Shown piece after piece: positions 50,120 through 63,087 of a DNA stretch of 64,000 bases (position 1 is its first letter; each line of letters opens with the position of its first letter). The stretch is taken from the NCBI RefSeq assembly GCF_018143015.1, contig NC_054741.1, positions 15,933,736-15,997,735 of the forward strand, in the 5' to 3' direction. The position numbers and the translations under genes are program-made. The notes under the pieces are model-generated. The model worked only from the letters and a program-made list of their open reading frames with translations, was not told the DNA's origin and ran no database searches. Source of the stretch: Lytechinus variegatus. Taxonomy: Eukaryota > Echinodermata > Echinoidea > Temnopleuroida > Toxopneustidae.

Positions 50120-51023
50120 ATGTTATATACTTTAAACAGAAGTAGGGTAATTATTATAAAGAATAGGGAAAGTAAAGATGAATATTGAAGAGAGGGATAG
50201 ATGTAGAGAAAAACGGACATGACATAGAGGATGGTGGGTTACTGAAAAATATGTTTAATTAAGGAGTTTGAATGGGATTCGTCTTTAGCAAAAATACACA
50301 AAATAAGAATAAAAAATTGCCGTTTTTTCCCCGTTTTCTTTTCCAAATATATCAAACCTAATGGATTTGTTTTGTTCCTTTAACCGAGAGTGGTAATAAA
50401 ATTTTATTTGCCTGATTAAAATGTATCACTTTCTATGTGAAAAATAGGACAATTCTTATGAAGGCCCTAAAACCAAGCAACTCTACCTGTATCTGCCAAA
50501 GTAAAAAAAAAGTTTAAAAAATATACATACATAAGGGAAGAGCGATGAAAATGAGAGATAGGGAAAAACAAGAAAGAAAGGGCACGAAAATAAAAGAAAA
50601 GAAAAACGAAGGATGGAAGAGGAAGTAAAGAAGAACATGAGAGGATAAAAACAGATCATCCAGAAATACTACTAAATGAGTGAGAAAAGGGAAAGAAACA
50701 AAAAAGAAGGGGAAATGAGGGAAGAAAAGAATGATCTAAAAGGCTGGGAGAGATAAATTGGAAAATGAAGAAAGGGGGGGGGGTTGCCGAGGATTAAAAA
50801 GAAAGAATGGGATGGCGTATGTATATGAAGTCTATATAGGCTTGTAAATATTCGATTTGATGACGATTGTGGACATGGAATATAATAATAAACACAAGAA
50901 TCTGACAGCTGACTCTTACATTAGGTTGTATAAAATAAATAAAGTTTCTTTATTCACAAGTCAAATAAAGTAATATAAATTCAGGTGTTAGGCATGTTCC
51001 CTCTGACTGATCATCGTCGTTAA

Positions 51024-51180
51024 AGGGGGAATGCATCCAATCAAAAACAGAAGAAGTTGATTTAATAAAAAAAAATCATAGGGCGTACAAACACAATGCT
51101 GAAAATCTCATTAAAATAATGAAGTTCTGACATTTCAGAGTTATTTTCACAAAATAATGTCATTATAATGCACAGCACGG
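51024..51180. mobile_element. Half copy of a TTAA-type MITE
   Basis: It starts TTAAAGGGGGAATGCATCC and continues with the interior typical of these elements (AATGCTGAAAATCTCATTAA, TTCTGACATTTCAGAG). The opposite end is not found. A similar half copy begins TTAAAGCGGGAGTTCACCC at about 42466 in the DAD1 intron. Confidence 0.5.
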
Positions 51181-51329
51181 ATGACATGCCAATCTCAAGA
51201 AACTATCAATGTACTCAATGTAGAGTACAAATTATCAGAAAAGGGATTTGGATATTATCAACCTGACTTTAGTCTGGCAATCCTTGAATAGCACTCATTG
51301 CAATTATTTGAAGAATAAGGTACCAGTTT

Positions 51330-51470
51330 ACTTCGAGTGCAGAACAATATGTGGATCGACCCTTGCTGAAGGAAATTACACCATAGCCGTGATTCGAACC
51401 AACGATCCTCAGTTTCAAAGTCCACTGGGCCACAATGCTCCAGTAAAACACCGTCCACACGGAACTAGAT
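51330..51470 (-). mobile_element. tRNA-derived SINE, second family
   Basis: The minus strand carries an A box TGGCCCAGTGGA (about 51423-51434) and a B box GGTTCGAATC (about 51391-51401) at tRNA-like spacing. These are followed by TATGGTGTAATTTCCTTCAG, a common SINE body sequence. The anticodon region does not fold as a clean tRNA, so it is a SINE head rather than a tRNA gene. Confidence 0.65.
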
Positions 51471-51787
51471 GAATAATACACCCTCTCCTTGCTTTAGTCA
51501 TTTTTACTCTGATTAATCATTTTACACTAAGTTGTACAAAGATACAATACGATGATTGTCTGTTTTCAATGATCACTCATTTGCAAGAACCGTTCAGACC
51601 TTATACAAGCATTTCGTTTACACCGACATAATGTAAATATGCACACAGAACAGAAATATACACACCGCCATCGACAGATATATTTTTAATAACTTCCAAT
51701 CAACTATGGAAATGAAACATAATTTATAAGACACATTATGTCTGTTTAAAAACCGTTTTCTAAATTTATGATGTATTTACTCATGCA

Positions 51788-52951
51788 CAGTGGCGTAGCT
51801 ACGGGGGGGCTGGGGGGCACGTGTCCCCCCCCCCCCGAAAAAAATTGGCAGAGCCAAAGAATGGGAGAAAGAAGAAAAGAAGAAAAGGAAAAGAAGAAAG
51901 ACAAGAAAAAAAGAGGAAAATAAGAGGAGGAAGAAGATAAAATAATGTGAGGGGAAGACTTGCAAAAAGAAATCTTTCATGTTGCTAGATAAAACTTTTG
52001 CTTGCGCTTCGCGCCAGAATTGCCTGTTCGATGAGATCCATATCTTGCTCAATAGGCTGATATCGAGAAAGTTTTGAAATCAACATACAAAACATATTTT
52101 AGCTCGGACATCGAGCTTTATTTTTTTTTCATTTACAAATTTAAGTGCTCTGTAAAATGTCCGTTTTATGGTCTACATATCACGCTGCGTGGTCACATGA
52201 TTTGCCAAGTTCATATTGTCTATGTGTATTCCTTAATGTTCCATTAAACAAATGTATTCAGAATGCCCAGATTCTAGGTCTAAATCTAAAACATGCGCGA
52301 TAGCCTGCATGTTCTTTATTCAAAATGTACTTAAATTATCCAGTTTCACATCAGAATATCAATAATTGCTTGCTCACGCTTCACGATATACCCAATTAAC
52401 TATATCCTATTTATGATTTACAAAATATGAATAGAGTGTCCTGCTTTTAGGTCTAAAATCAAAATTTTCTTCCTCTCGCGCTTCGCGCTCGCATCTACTG
52501 TTTACTTACATACCTATCCCATTTATCAATACAAAAATTGCTTAGAATGACAATTTTTTAGGTCGGAGTGTAAAAAAAATCGTTCGCGCTTCGCGCTCGC
52601 ATTATTGAAATATATACCGTCTTCGTGGGTGTATGTAAGCAGTCCTTAACAGGTCCCTTTTCGATAATGCTAGAACAGTTAAAACAAATTTCTACTCGTG
52701 CTTGGCGTTCACAGTAACCATCTAGCTACATACGAATCTTGTTCAGGATCACACATAAAACTACGAAGTGACTGATCAGGGAAAATATAGGTGAAAATAA
52801 TTTCGGGGCCCGTCCCCTATTGGCGAAATTCGGATCCGCCCATGTGACACATACACACACACACACACCGGAAAAAATGGCCGGTGCCCCCTGAAAAAGC
52901 AAGGACCCCCCAGTGCTCCCCCCAGGAAAAAAAATCCTAGCTACGCCACTG
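51788..52951. mobile_element. hAT-like non-autonomous element with exact 8-bp duplication
   Basis: It begins CAGTGGCGTAGCTACG and ends CCTAGCTACGCCACTG. It is flanked on both sides by CTCATGCA (51780-51787 and 52952-52959), a perfect 8-bp target duplication of hAT type. Length is 1164 bp. G/C homopolymer runs lie just inside the ends, and a (AC)n run is near 52850. The body has repeated phrases TCGCGCTTCGCGCTCGCAT. No transposase frame is seen. The intact duplication suggests a young insertion. Confidence 0.9.
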
Positions 52952-52959
52952 CTCATGCA

Positions 52960-54017
52960 TGCATGTATTCCCTCCAAGCATAATTGTTCTGACAATGCAA
53001 TCATGACAATGTGCTCCTCTTTATTTACAAGAGGGCACTGTGCCAAATTCTTACAGGGAAATTATGACATTGATGGATTCCAATAGTTGAGATTGATCAG
53101 ATCGATCATAACTCTTTGTAAGATACCGCAAAGATATTGCAAAACTCACATTCGTTTGCATACACAAGTCAAGATACATGGGCCCATTTTAGAATTGTTT
53201 GGCAAATTGTTTCTTAGTTTATGAAGAGAGCAAACAGGGGACGGACGAGACGACGACCAAATTGGACCCATTTTCTGGGCCCTGTCTTACAGATTGATCC
53301 GATCAATCTTAACTCTATGGAAATCCATCAGTGTCATAATTTTTTTCTACGTAAACTTGCACAATGTCCTCTGTATGCAAAGAAAAGAGCAGTGTTTTTT
53401 TTTTTTTTTTAGAAAACAATGAATGCATCATGGCTAGAAAATATTTGGAACAAACATGCATAATAAACAATGACGTTGCTGGCCGTCCATAGTTACGATT
53501 GATCGTAATTGGTCTATGTTTCGATTTGAATACCATATTAACCATGTAGTCCTAGAGATTGATATGTCACTTTTAGTTTCCATAACCATGATTTGATTCT
53601 AAAAAATTGACAATTTTTTTACTATTTTGGCTAACGGAGGATCAGCCACCAGTCTTAATAAGGTTAAGTTAAACAAGAGTTCAGAATACGGGACATTATC
53701 GCCAGTGTCTACTCTTTGATGGGAACAGGCATGTGGTTGTCTTAAAAAATCATATCAAGATTACATTGTCTTCTGTTTCTTGAATAACATGGTTTTGCAA
53801 CTTTTTTCTGGCAATTTCTTTCGAGAAGAAACTAAATATTGACGAATATGCTTAAGAATAAAGAAGGAAAATAAAGAATAAAGAACATGGGGAATTAGGA
53901 AACCGTCTCCTTGTGAACACTGCAAGCAAGAACACTTCTGCCAAAAAAAATAGTTGTGCAGATAATCATTTAATATTGCAACAACATGAATAAAAAAAAT
54001 TGCCTCTTTTCTCCTTC
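52960..54017. other. Spacer before the GT47 gene 3' end
   Basis: About 1 kb of AT-rich DNA with a 17-base T run near 53395. It probably includes the 3' UTR of the minus-strand GT47 gene. No coding exon or recognisable repeat. Confidence 0.4.
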
Positions 54018-57000
54018 TTACTCGGCAATTCTGTTCATTTCCTCTATGATCATGGCAAAGGCATCATAGTCGGGGCCCCGTATTGGTGGGTAGGAATACT
54101 GTAATTTAGGCGCCACTTCGGCGAGTTCAGTCTGAAGTTCGGCAATTTTCCACTTGGTGATACCTTTCAAAATATTGGTAACATTTGTCTTTCCCGATAA
54201 GACTTCGTCTATCGGGATATTTACAGTGAAACGGCGATAGTCCAGCGTCCTTTCAAACGGGTAAATGACATGGCTTCGTTTAGATCGAAAAGTAACTGGA
54301 ATACAGCCACTCATGATTGAATCAAAGAAAGACTTGCGAATGTTTGAGTAGCCCGGTGGCTGAAGACAGAATACAGAATGTCGCATCCAGTCAATGATTG
54401 GTAAGTGGATGTCCTGATGGCATTCTGGCGTATTGAACCAGACTGCTTGCATATCTTTCAGAGATGCAAGCGAAGCATACTGTGAGTAACGATCAGACGT
54501 GGCCTTCATCCTACGTTTGAGGATACTTCGTACATCATGGCCCTTCCTGCTACTCGCAGCGAGAAGCATAAACACATCGCGTTCTGTTTCGCGAACGTCT
54601 AGCGGGAAGACATTGATCTGCTGCCGCTTTCTGACCCTAGACACCAGAGCGGAAGTGTCTTTTGAATCAAAATGCCCATAGCTCGGAAACGGAGCAATGA
54701 TCATCTCTTTGCCATCTCGATGGAAGTACCGGCGAGTCTTTTCGCTCGGCTCCTGCTCAATACCAATGAAAGTGATGGCAGAGGTCCTCGCCTCGTCGCG
54801 TAGCAACGGGCAATTGCTACCCCAGTGCTCCCGCTCCATCCGACCTAGAGCCATAAAGTGAGGTCTTAGCGTGTTCCCATTATTGAAATATGGCAATGCG
54901 TTGTTTAAGAATTTCCAAAGTTCATCATGAAGCTTTGACACATCTAACCGACTGTACGTCCTACACAAACAAGCAAGGTTAGCATAGAAGGGTATATAAA
55001 AAGCGTCTGCTTCGTTTGGATCAAACGTCCTATGATAGCTTGCCTTCAGTTTTTCGTGGAAGACCACTTCCAATGAGTGGCCATATGTCTCTCTGTAACT
55101 CATTTTATCTGTCGATCGAAGCTCCGGACCCATTCCGTAATAGTCGAATTTGAAGCAGGGATCGCCATACTGTACGCACTTTGTCAGATTGGTGTTGAAC
55201 TTCGATGGAAGGTCGTAGACATAGACCAAGAAAGAAGGTTTTTGAGGAATTTTATCCGCTCTGAAGATGACTGGTGGAGTGTCTTCCTGGTTGTCTTGGG
55301 ATAGAAGAAGATCATCAGGAAGAGCTTGCAATCGTTTTCTGGAGGGAGGAGGAAAAGAGAAAGAGGAAACGATTATACTACGACATGATAAGTGATACCA
55401 ATATTTCAAATTTACTACTATCCAATAGAGGAGAACCGAAATGGGATAAATCGAATCTGAGACAATGTTTCAACAGCGCCACCTCCTGGTGACATTAACA
55501 AACTTCAAAATCTGCAAAGTTTGGTCAAGTGAGTGGGGACTACAAGTTAACATCTGATCGAATGACTTATATATCCAATGGCATATGGAGGGGGGGGGGC
55601 ATAAGTTCTACGGCCAAGAACAACAGGTGAAAACGTAAAATATTGACACTATCATACCTTTTCTGTCTAATGGTTCCTTGTGCAATGGCAAATTGTGACA
55701 TGGGGTATAGAAACTGATTTTTTTTTAAACTAGTGAATGTCCAGATAAAAAAAATGATTCTAAAGCATAATGACTGCAATGATATGCCTCTGATGATTGA
55801 TAATTATCGCCATTTTCATCCACAAAAGTGATAGACGGTTCAATGAATATTTATTAACAATATGTCTCGCTTTGTCTCCACAAACAGGAAGAACCAGTAG
55901 CTTACCATGGGGAGGGGCAAGAACAAAAAAAAATGTGAGTTACTTATGATCTACTGAAAATGTAAATCCATATATTATTGATCGAAATAGCATAAGAAAT
56001 TATATACTCCGAAAATCGTGGGCCCGGCAGCCACTGTTCAGCGCCAGATTGACGTGACTCTATCCCTTTAATCGTTAACGTCAAGCAGGCTAGCAGCGAC
56101 TCCAATCTTCTATCGTCTTTTGGTCTGACGTGGCCGGGGTTTGAACTCCCGACCTCACGGTAAAGGCATGGACACTCTACCAACTCAGCCAACACACCGG
56201 TCATCACCGGTCACCACTGCTGATAATACTACCAATTAAGGAGGTAATCTAACGATCCCCTGATCTCATTACCTCGCGTTATTATCATTCCCTGAATATT
56301 TTCCCTTGGGTAACAACAAACAAGTTATTGTCATTTTCATTATTACAACTATCCTATTTCATTCTCGGGCGAAGGCCACTTCATTATCAATATCTAAATT
56401 GACATTTTATAGGATACCTGCCCGGTACTACCTGGAACGTTGATTGTGAGATGTAGGGTTTCAGGAACGCAATAACAGATCGACTTTTTAATCAATCCAT
56501 AATGAAAAAAAAATCCCCTCGGCTGTCTTCAATGAGTAGCCCCTTTTACAATAGCACACCGCAATCATGAAAATCTACAGAGAAACCATACTAGTTTATA
56601 TTGAACAATGTCTGAGTGCAGTAATGCTGGTCATTTATTCTCTATGAAGAGATCTGATTGCCATTTTGGAAGCCAACGACATGGCGTTTGTTGCGTGTCA
56701 CAAAGGGAGGGGGATAAGAATTAATGGGGTTAAATACGATATTAACAGTGGAATACCAGGGGATGTTTGTCGAGCAAATGATATAATACCGGACACATAG
56801 GGACAGAGCATGGTCAGAGTGACCAATCTGTAAGTGAACAAAATATACCATGATTACTGTTTTTTTTATACTTTTTTTCGAGGTCAGGCACATATTCCCA
56901 AACGAACTGATCATTGTGTCACCATCTTTAATATTGTTATTCTCCCTGATAACACTCTTATCACAGTGAAGTCAAAGTTTTAAATGTGTTTTCCTCTATC

Positions 57001-60000
57001 CCAGATAATGATCTTTGCACGGACAGTAAAATTCGCATCACCGATTCATTATGATATGTAGTACGACACATTTTGGTAAATTGTACATTTTGGCAATTTA
57101 CAAAAATGATCAAATAATCAAAGTGTACCGCTAGGAGGCAAATGTTGTTACTTTCTTAACCTCCTAAAATTTAAATGATTATTCAAATGTTTTATAAACT
57201 AATAGATCAGCTCGATATAATTATTTTAATGCTACTGAAATCACTCGATTGACCGATAGTAAACTTGTTATAAAAAAAATGTCGACTTGTTATAACAGGT
57301 CTTTATGACACGTGCCCCTGGGTCATGACATAACTTTCAAAGATGAAACATTCTTGAACTTTTGGACATGTAATTTTCTTTTTTGACCACAGGCCAAGTG
57401 ACTTTTAGCTGTTTAGGAATACTTTCTTTAAATTGCTTTTTTAGGAATCATCTGATACCCAGTGAAAAATAAAGCTCTAATAGATCTTTTTTCTGTATCA
57501 TAATTATCTGTTATTAATGGCTTGGTCTCAAATATCATTAAGAACAGCTACGAACGCCGCACGAACGTTTTTACAGCATTTCCTATAAGATCTTCCTGAG
57601 AAGGTCGTATACGAAACTAGAGTTCGCAGACTGTCCGTAACTTTACAGCTTGGTCTTCTCCAAGATTTTGTTTAACATCGTGCGATACCCCCATCTTCCA
57701 AAGGCGGCCGTACGAACATCGCAAGAACATCTAAGAACCATGTAAGATTTGTAGGGTCGAGAGACAATTTTAGTAGCCCTGAATTCTTACGATGATCGTA
57801 AGAATGCCCTAAAATGTTCATATAGAGGACTTTCGCAGCGTCCTATACAGCGCCTTACGAACTGATATTCACAGCAAAAACTGTGGTGTTAACCGGTGTA
57901 CATAGAGGACCACACCAGTTATTTTACACCGGTGTTAAATTGGTGGTGTTAGTTTTACACCTATAGGTGTTATTACAACACCATTGGTTGTTACATTTAC
58001 ATTCTTTGGTTTTATGTTCAATCTCTAGGGTGTAATTTTAACACCTCAGGGTGTGGTCCTCTATTAACACCAATTGGTGTCAGTTTTAACACCACAGTTT
58101 TTACAGTGTTGAGTCGTGCGGCGCCAAGAACGACTCTCAATTTGTGCAATATTTTACGAATGGATTGAGAGTGCCGTGAGTTGCACATATGACCATCCTG
58201 TTGTCACAACAGATTATTCGAAGTTGGCCGTAAGTCTGAAAAATGATAGCTCAAGGCATATAATCGAAAATCATTTTGGAGAAGGCCGTAAATATACTAG
58301 TAGGCCTACATGCCCCCATGCCCCATCTACGAATCTCTACGAACTCCAGAATTTGTAGGCCTACGGACAGTGAGATTCGTACGAACATGTTCGTTTATAT
58401 GGACTTTCTTGGTTTCGTATATAAAAAGGACGGTAAATGAATACCATTTCATGAAACCGGACCCGTCTGTTTTGAACCCCTCTAACTTTCAACACGGCAA
58501 AATCATGGTGGCTTCTCGAGTAAATATTCAATTACAATGTCCAGCACTTACTCGTATTCCCTCATAAGTCTTCGGTTGCATGAAACACGATCACAATGCG
58601 CAACAGAACAAACAACAAACCAGAAACTAGAAACATTAATAATAAAGTTCGAAATTACCTATTAAAATCATGCCAAAGGCCGGTTTGGATCCTTCATTCA
58701 ATTCACATCTCCAAGACGTAGGTTGGAATTGATGTGAATACTTTTGCCATGCTCTAAATGATTAATGCACCTCGTAGGCCTATTCTTTTTAGTAGAGTAC
58801 TCCCGGGGGGGCCACTTACATTGACGAGTGGATACCATGCGCGACCAAAAAAACACGTAAAAAGGATGTCCTTTTCGCGATAGGGCACGTTACGTACGTA
58901 ACGTGATAAGGGTGTCAAAAACACAAAAATAATGAAAAAAGGGTATCAATTTCGCTAGAAAAATTACGTGTTTAGGGTCGAATTTGCGGGGATGATAAAA
59001 CAAAATTAAAATGTTTTATAAAGGATGTCCTTTTTGCCCCAACACTACGTGTTTAGAGTCCTATTTGCGCGAGGTGTAGAAGGTGGGTTCGTACTAAACC
59101 AAATAAGGTAAAGCCGACGACCGAAGGACCCGTAACAATAAAACATTCCTGTACTTGTTTAGGGGTCCATTTCAGGGAATATTTGCCAAGAGTATCGTTT
59201 TGTTTCCAATACTTGTAAAGGGTAAGGTTTCACACGCCAATACTTGTTAAGGGGTGCATTTTCAGAATATGGAAATTACGTGTTTAGGGTGCTTTTCGAG
59301 ACCCCATGGTCGCGCATGGTATCCACTCGTGAATGGAAGTGGCCCCCCCCCCCCCGGGAGAGTACTCTCTTATTTCACTTTTTACACAATCATCCTCTTT
59401 CACATGGCGAGGAAATAAGGAAAAAAAAAAAAACTTTATCAAAACCAGCTGGATGACTTTTAAGTGGGATGGATATAACTAGTGTGACCCGAGATGATGA
59501 TTCAATAATCAAACCCTGACCGAGAATTATTTTAGCTTTTATCGAAGAAAAATTGCACCCCAAAATATCAGCAGCGTCCCCAAAAGACAATGCATTCATG
59601 ATAAAATCATCTACCGAGTCCATCGTAAGTTTATCCTTGTGATATTATAGACGAAATCATGATTGTATATTTGAGTTGGTATGAAAATAAATCATAATTG
59701 GGCGCACTATTGTAAGGTCAACACAATTGACCTTCCAAACCGCAGAGCCCTCGTAATAATTTTATTTTTAATCTCATATTTTACGACTTTATTTCGGAAC
59801 CTCATTACAAGAATATACCATTTTGATGATTATTCCTTTGTAAATCGGCAAAGATCAATATACCTTATTATCTTCCCCTGAGCATCGCAAAACCGTCAGA
59901 TACCACTGTAGTGTCATCGAATCTAGGGCAATTTATCATCAAGTGATTGTATGTTTGAAAAGATAATTGTCCTTCAATTCGAATCTCTTTTGGTGGATAA

Positions 60001-61603
60001 CTCAATTTCAAATGAAAACGGTTTCGAAATAGCCAATTACTGAAATGCCCCAAATCAAATCATGTTTCTCAGTGGCTTTATTTCCTTTAGTTATTAATTT
60101 CATATTACATTATACCTTATGCCATTTAATTACACTTTCTAAAAATTATTCGAGACAAAAAAGTGAGGAGAGTTCATTTCATCAGCCTGTTTTTTTTATG
60201 CGCAAGCTTATCATTATTTTGAAGAAATTAGTCTACTCATAGTTCAGTCATTTTACTTATTTGACTAAAAGAATATTTATGATTTTTGGAATAATCTGTA
60301 CAGCAAGTTTCTCGTACATGCAAAGATGGAGACAAATTATTGTATAGATGTCCATCCAATTAAACTTGTTTTGAAGTTTGAGATTTTTTTCTTCAAATAT
60401 TGGGAGGGAATAGACATTCAATAAAGAACGCCGAAAAGAAGCTTAAATCCTCAGTATTGATTTGGACATCACGAGTTTTCTTCTTTTTTTTCGGAAAACC
60501 CGTACACTGACTAGTCTTCAAGCACAGACCCTTGATTTTCGTAATTCGCATAGTGCATAATGCAGAGTCTGAAGTAGTGAGACTAGCTTCACTATGTTCT
60601 GTGGCTGGCTATTGGACAGACAGAGTCTTTGGAGTCTAGTCTCCGCTCTAGACCTGTTATTGGTCAACGTGTCAAATATGAGTCAGGGTTTGCCGACTAT
60701 TTTACACTGACCAATGGCATGCCTAGCCCAGCTCTACCTCTAAGAAAATATCACTTTGTACGGTAAATTGCCAATTCGTCTTCTGCCAACTCGTCCACTT
60801 ACCACATGGCCTACTTTCATTTAGTCTAATGCCATTCCGTCCATCAACATTTAGTTTGGACCAAATAACAACCATTTGGTCCAATCATCACTTTGTCTAA
60901 TCACCATTTCGTCTATGACCATTTCGTCTCAAAACCAGTTGGTCTAATATCAATTTCTTTTCAGTCATTTTGCACACTTAGTCTAATTAGACCAAATGGT
61001 ATATGGACTAAATGGCCATTGGACCAGCTGGTTATTCGATGAAATTGTAAGTGGACGAAATTACAATTATATAGACCATGTGGATAGTGGACGAACTGAT
61101 GGTAGACCAAATGATAGAAGACGAGATGGCAATTGGACGAAATGGCATTGAACCAACTGGAAATAAACCCTTTGTACTTGGTGCAAGTGTATATGGGTTT
61201 TCAGAGAAAATAAATTCCTAATGTACAGGGGAGCGTTTCATCAACATCAGATAAGACAACTTTCCTTAAATTTAACTGGCCGAGAAGGACTGCTACTATG
61301 GAAATTTCCGAATAAAACAGGAATTGAGGAAGAATACGTCCGACAAGTCCTTTCCCGACAGGTCCGGATGTGCCACATTTGAATCTTGGAGAGAACCCAT
61401 GAAACAATTTATTCAAACATTAATACCCACCGTCCATAATCGCCATGTCTCTGCTTCTGCCGGACCAGTATATCCCGGTGCTCATCCGTCTCGTCTTGGA
61501 GGTCATCGACATCGTGTACACGAGCTAAGAGGATCACGGTAGCGAACACCGTAAATAATACTGCCACCACCGTACTGCGTCGACGTCGAAACCAGCGCCG
61601 CAT
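54018..61603 (-). CDS. Exostosin-like (GT47) type II membrane glycosyltransferase, two exons
   Basis: Exon 1 is 61603-61431 and exon 2 is 55338-54018. They join in phase 2 across a 6.1-kb GT-AG intron (HGDYG R KRLQALPDD), giving 497 residues. The N-terminus MRRWFRRRRS followed by a hydrophobic segment at about 11-27 (TVVAVLFTVFATVILLA) is a classic Golgi type II signal anchor. From about residue 94 (FLVYVYDLPSKFN) to the end it is a single exostosin domain. The GT47 signature PPGYSNIRKSFF...SGCIPVTF lies at 385-408, DPNEADAFYIPFYANL comes earlier, and at least two N-glycosylation sequons (NLT, NVT) are present. Animal EXT1/EXT2 also carry a C-terminal GT64 domain, which is missing here, so this is not a heparan sulfate polymerase of that layout. 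It resembles the short exostosin-only proteins expanded in marine invertebrates and plants. Donor and acceptor sugars are unknown. The exon 2 reading frame extends past its acceptor to 55409, but the polypyrimidine tract CTCTTTTCCTCCTCCCTCCAG marks the true border. Confidence 0.9.
56017..56210 (-). mobile_element. tRNA-derived SINE, copy 2 (well preserved)
   Basis: The minus strand reads GTGTGTTGGCTGAGTTGGTA (A box TGGCTGAGTTGG) and, about 40 bases on, GGGAGTTCAAACCCCGGCCA (B box GTTCAAACC), then a body ending GGCTGCCGGGCCCAC. It shares its layout and end with the decayed copy at 28898-29070. It lies in the intron of the GT47 gene, in the same transcriptional sense. Confidence 0.78.
57870..58108. 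mobile_element. Palindromic MITE with CACTGTAAAAACTGTGGTGT ends
   Basis: Left CACAGCAAAAACTGTGGTGT is mirrored by ACACCACAGTTTTTACAGTG on the right. Inside, GGTGTTAA/TTAACACC and GAGGACCACACC/GGTGTGGTCCTC are inverted pairs. It is 239 bp and non-coding. It interrupts a region rich in TACGAAC phrases (57540-58400), which may be an older repeat. The target duplication is not clear. Confidence 0.72.
58794..59368. mobile_element. Complete AGAGTACTCCCGGG-ended element
   Basis: The left AGAGTACTCCCGGGGGGGCC and right CCCCCGGGAGAGTACTCT are inverted. Subterminal GAGTGGATACCATGCGCGACC and GGTCGCGCATGGTATCCACTC are also perfectly mirrored. The interior is made of degenerate phrases TACGTGTTTAGGGT and ACTTGTTAAGGGGT. 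It is non-coding, about 575 bp, in the intron of the GT47 gene. A truncated relative lies at 7822-9372. Confidence 0.78.
60762..61169. mobile_element. Palindromic element with 8-bp duplication, copy iii
   Basis: It starts GGTAAATTGCCAATTCGTC and ends CCAACTGGAAATAAACC. It is flanked by the perfect 8-mer CTTTGTAC (60754-60761 and 61170-61177). At 408 bp it is the longest copy. The left half is a chain of TTCGTCTAATCACCATTT-like units and the right half its reverse complement. It lies in the GT47 gene intron, about 260 bp from exon 1. Confidence 0.87.
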
Positions 61604-63087
61604 CTTAGAAGATCATCAGATCTGAACTAAGAGAATGATGTCGTCGTCGACAATCTTTCCTGAACCGTCTCCAGTTATACTGCTTGGGCTGAGCTTTGAA
61701 GGAGGAACGCACATCAAAGCACCAAAGGAGGAATGATGCACTCAACTTTCAGGCTCGTCCCGGGACATCAGCAAGTCGTACACTGTTCTCGAATCATGAG
61801 GAGAATATCATTGTCGACTCCATTAATTTGAGGGTGGAGATTCAAAAGGTTCGTCGGCGTCTCAAGGATCTCTATGTAGGTTTTGCCATCTGTAACGTAA
61901 AAGGGAAGAGGCGTGAAATAGTTATCAAAATTACTATAAGTCTATTGGAACGTGTTTTATTGTTATATCTGTATATCAGATTCTGACTTCCTTATTTTCA
62001 GAGTGTAAATTAACATGATAGTTATTTATTCAGTACTTTTACACGAGTACAAGAACTGGTTGAAAGTTGTTTCTACGTAAGGGGTGAGGGTGGGTGAAGA
62101 GAGAGAGAAATAGAGGAGGGATGTGGCATGTGGAAAGTGGAAACCTGCGTGAATGGCAATCTTGAATTATCAAAAAAAAAACGAAGTATTTAACACAATA
62201 CATTGAATGGTCTCTACCGATCCTCTCGTTGTTATGTAGCATATCTTTTGTTTTCAGAGAAGCTGCAGATCGGCGTCCATATGAATTGGTAAACTTGAAA
62301 GGGAAATTGGCCATGGATGTGGTAAATCTGGCACGACGTGAACTGAACACGCCCCGTCCATGATCTCTCTGTCAGAATCATGGTGGCATTAAAGACAGGT
62401 AGACTGTCAGGTAAACGATGACAGTTGGGATCCGATGCAGAAAAAGTTGCAATTAAGCGTAACTTGATTTTCAAGCCAATGCGCAGTTCATGCCAACTGT
62501 GCTCTTTCCTAACTCGTTAATGTTTAAGAAAGCCATCTTATATATCCTTCTGAAAGAGTTAAGTCTGATTTGAGAGAAAAGTGGGCTGACACATTGAAAT
62601 TATACTGTTAGAGATTGATGTCACTATTGGCTATCCATAGTTAAACCACAAGTATAACCAGTTAAAATAAAAGTTAAACCGACTTCAGAACACGGGCCAC
62701 AAAGTCTAACGGACTGAACTGATAAAAAAAAGATTGCAGAAGCTGATCCTGTATAAATTATGAACCCAAATTTGAATCAATTGTCGTGGTGATCATGGAT
62801 GGAGAAACGACTCGGTTGACGAGTTGGAAAAGTGTCCTTTCTTTCAACTTGAAATTGTCTGGACTGTTGTTATAACATGTCATATCTTTTTTAAAATAGC
62901 GTCATTTGTCATCACCTATCGGATGTCATTGATTTCCGTGTCACGTGTTTGAGATCAATGAGATAATCATGAAACATTAATCTCGACACGTCGTGATGCT
63001 ACAGAGATGGCCCCCAAACCACTACAGCATACATGTACACCTTGAAGCAGATGAGGGGGGGGGGCTAAAGTTCCTCGTGTAGTCCAT

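Larger units (their letters stand above)
47471..51010. other. DAD1 3' region and spacer, no further gene
   Basis: AT-rich DNA downstream of DAD1. AATAAA near 48455 could serve as a poly(A) signal, without proof. Small inverted repeats lie at 49509-49630 and 50033-50119. A purine-rich stretch, mostly GAAA and GGA on the plus strand, spans roughly 50500-50800, and there is a (GA)n run near 49760. No coding exon was recognised. Confidence 0.45.

Noticed and set aside
51391-51434. Possible tRNA gene from good A and B boxes
   Set aside because: The anticodon arm and acceptor stem do not pair, and the body continues as a SINE.
61696-62474. Frames upstream of the GT47 first exon on both strands
   Set aside because: No family resemblance, no signal peptide or domain pattern, and they overlap on opposite strands. 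Probably 5' UTR or spacer.
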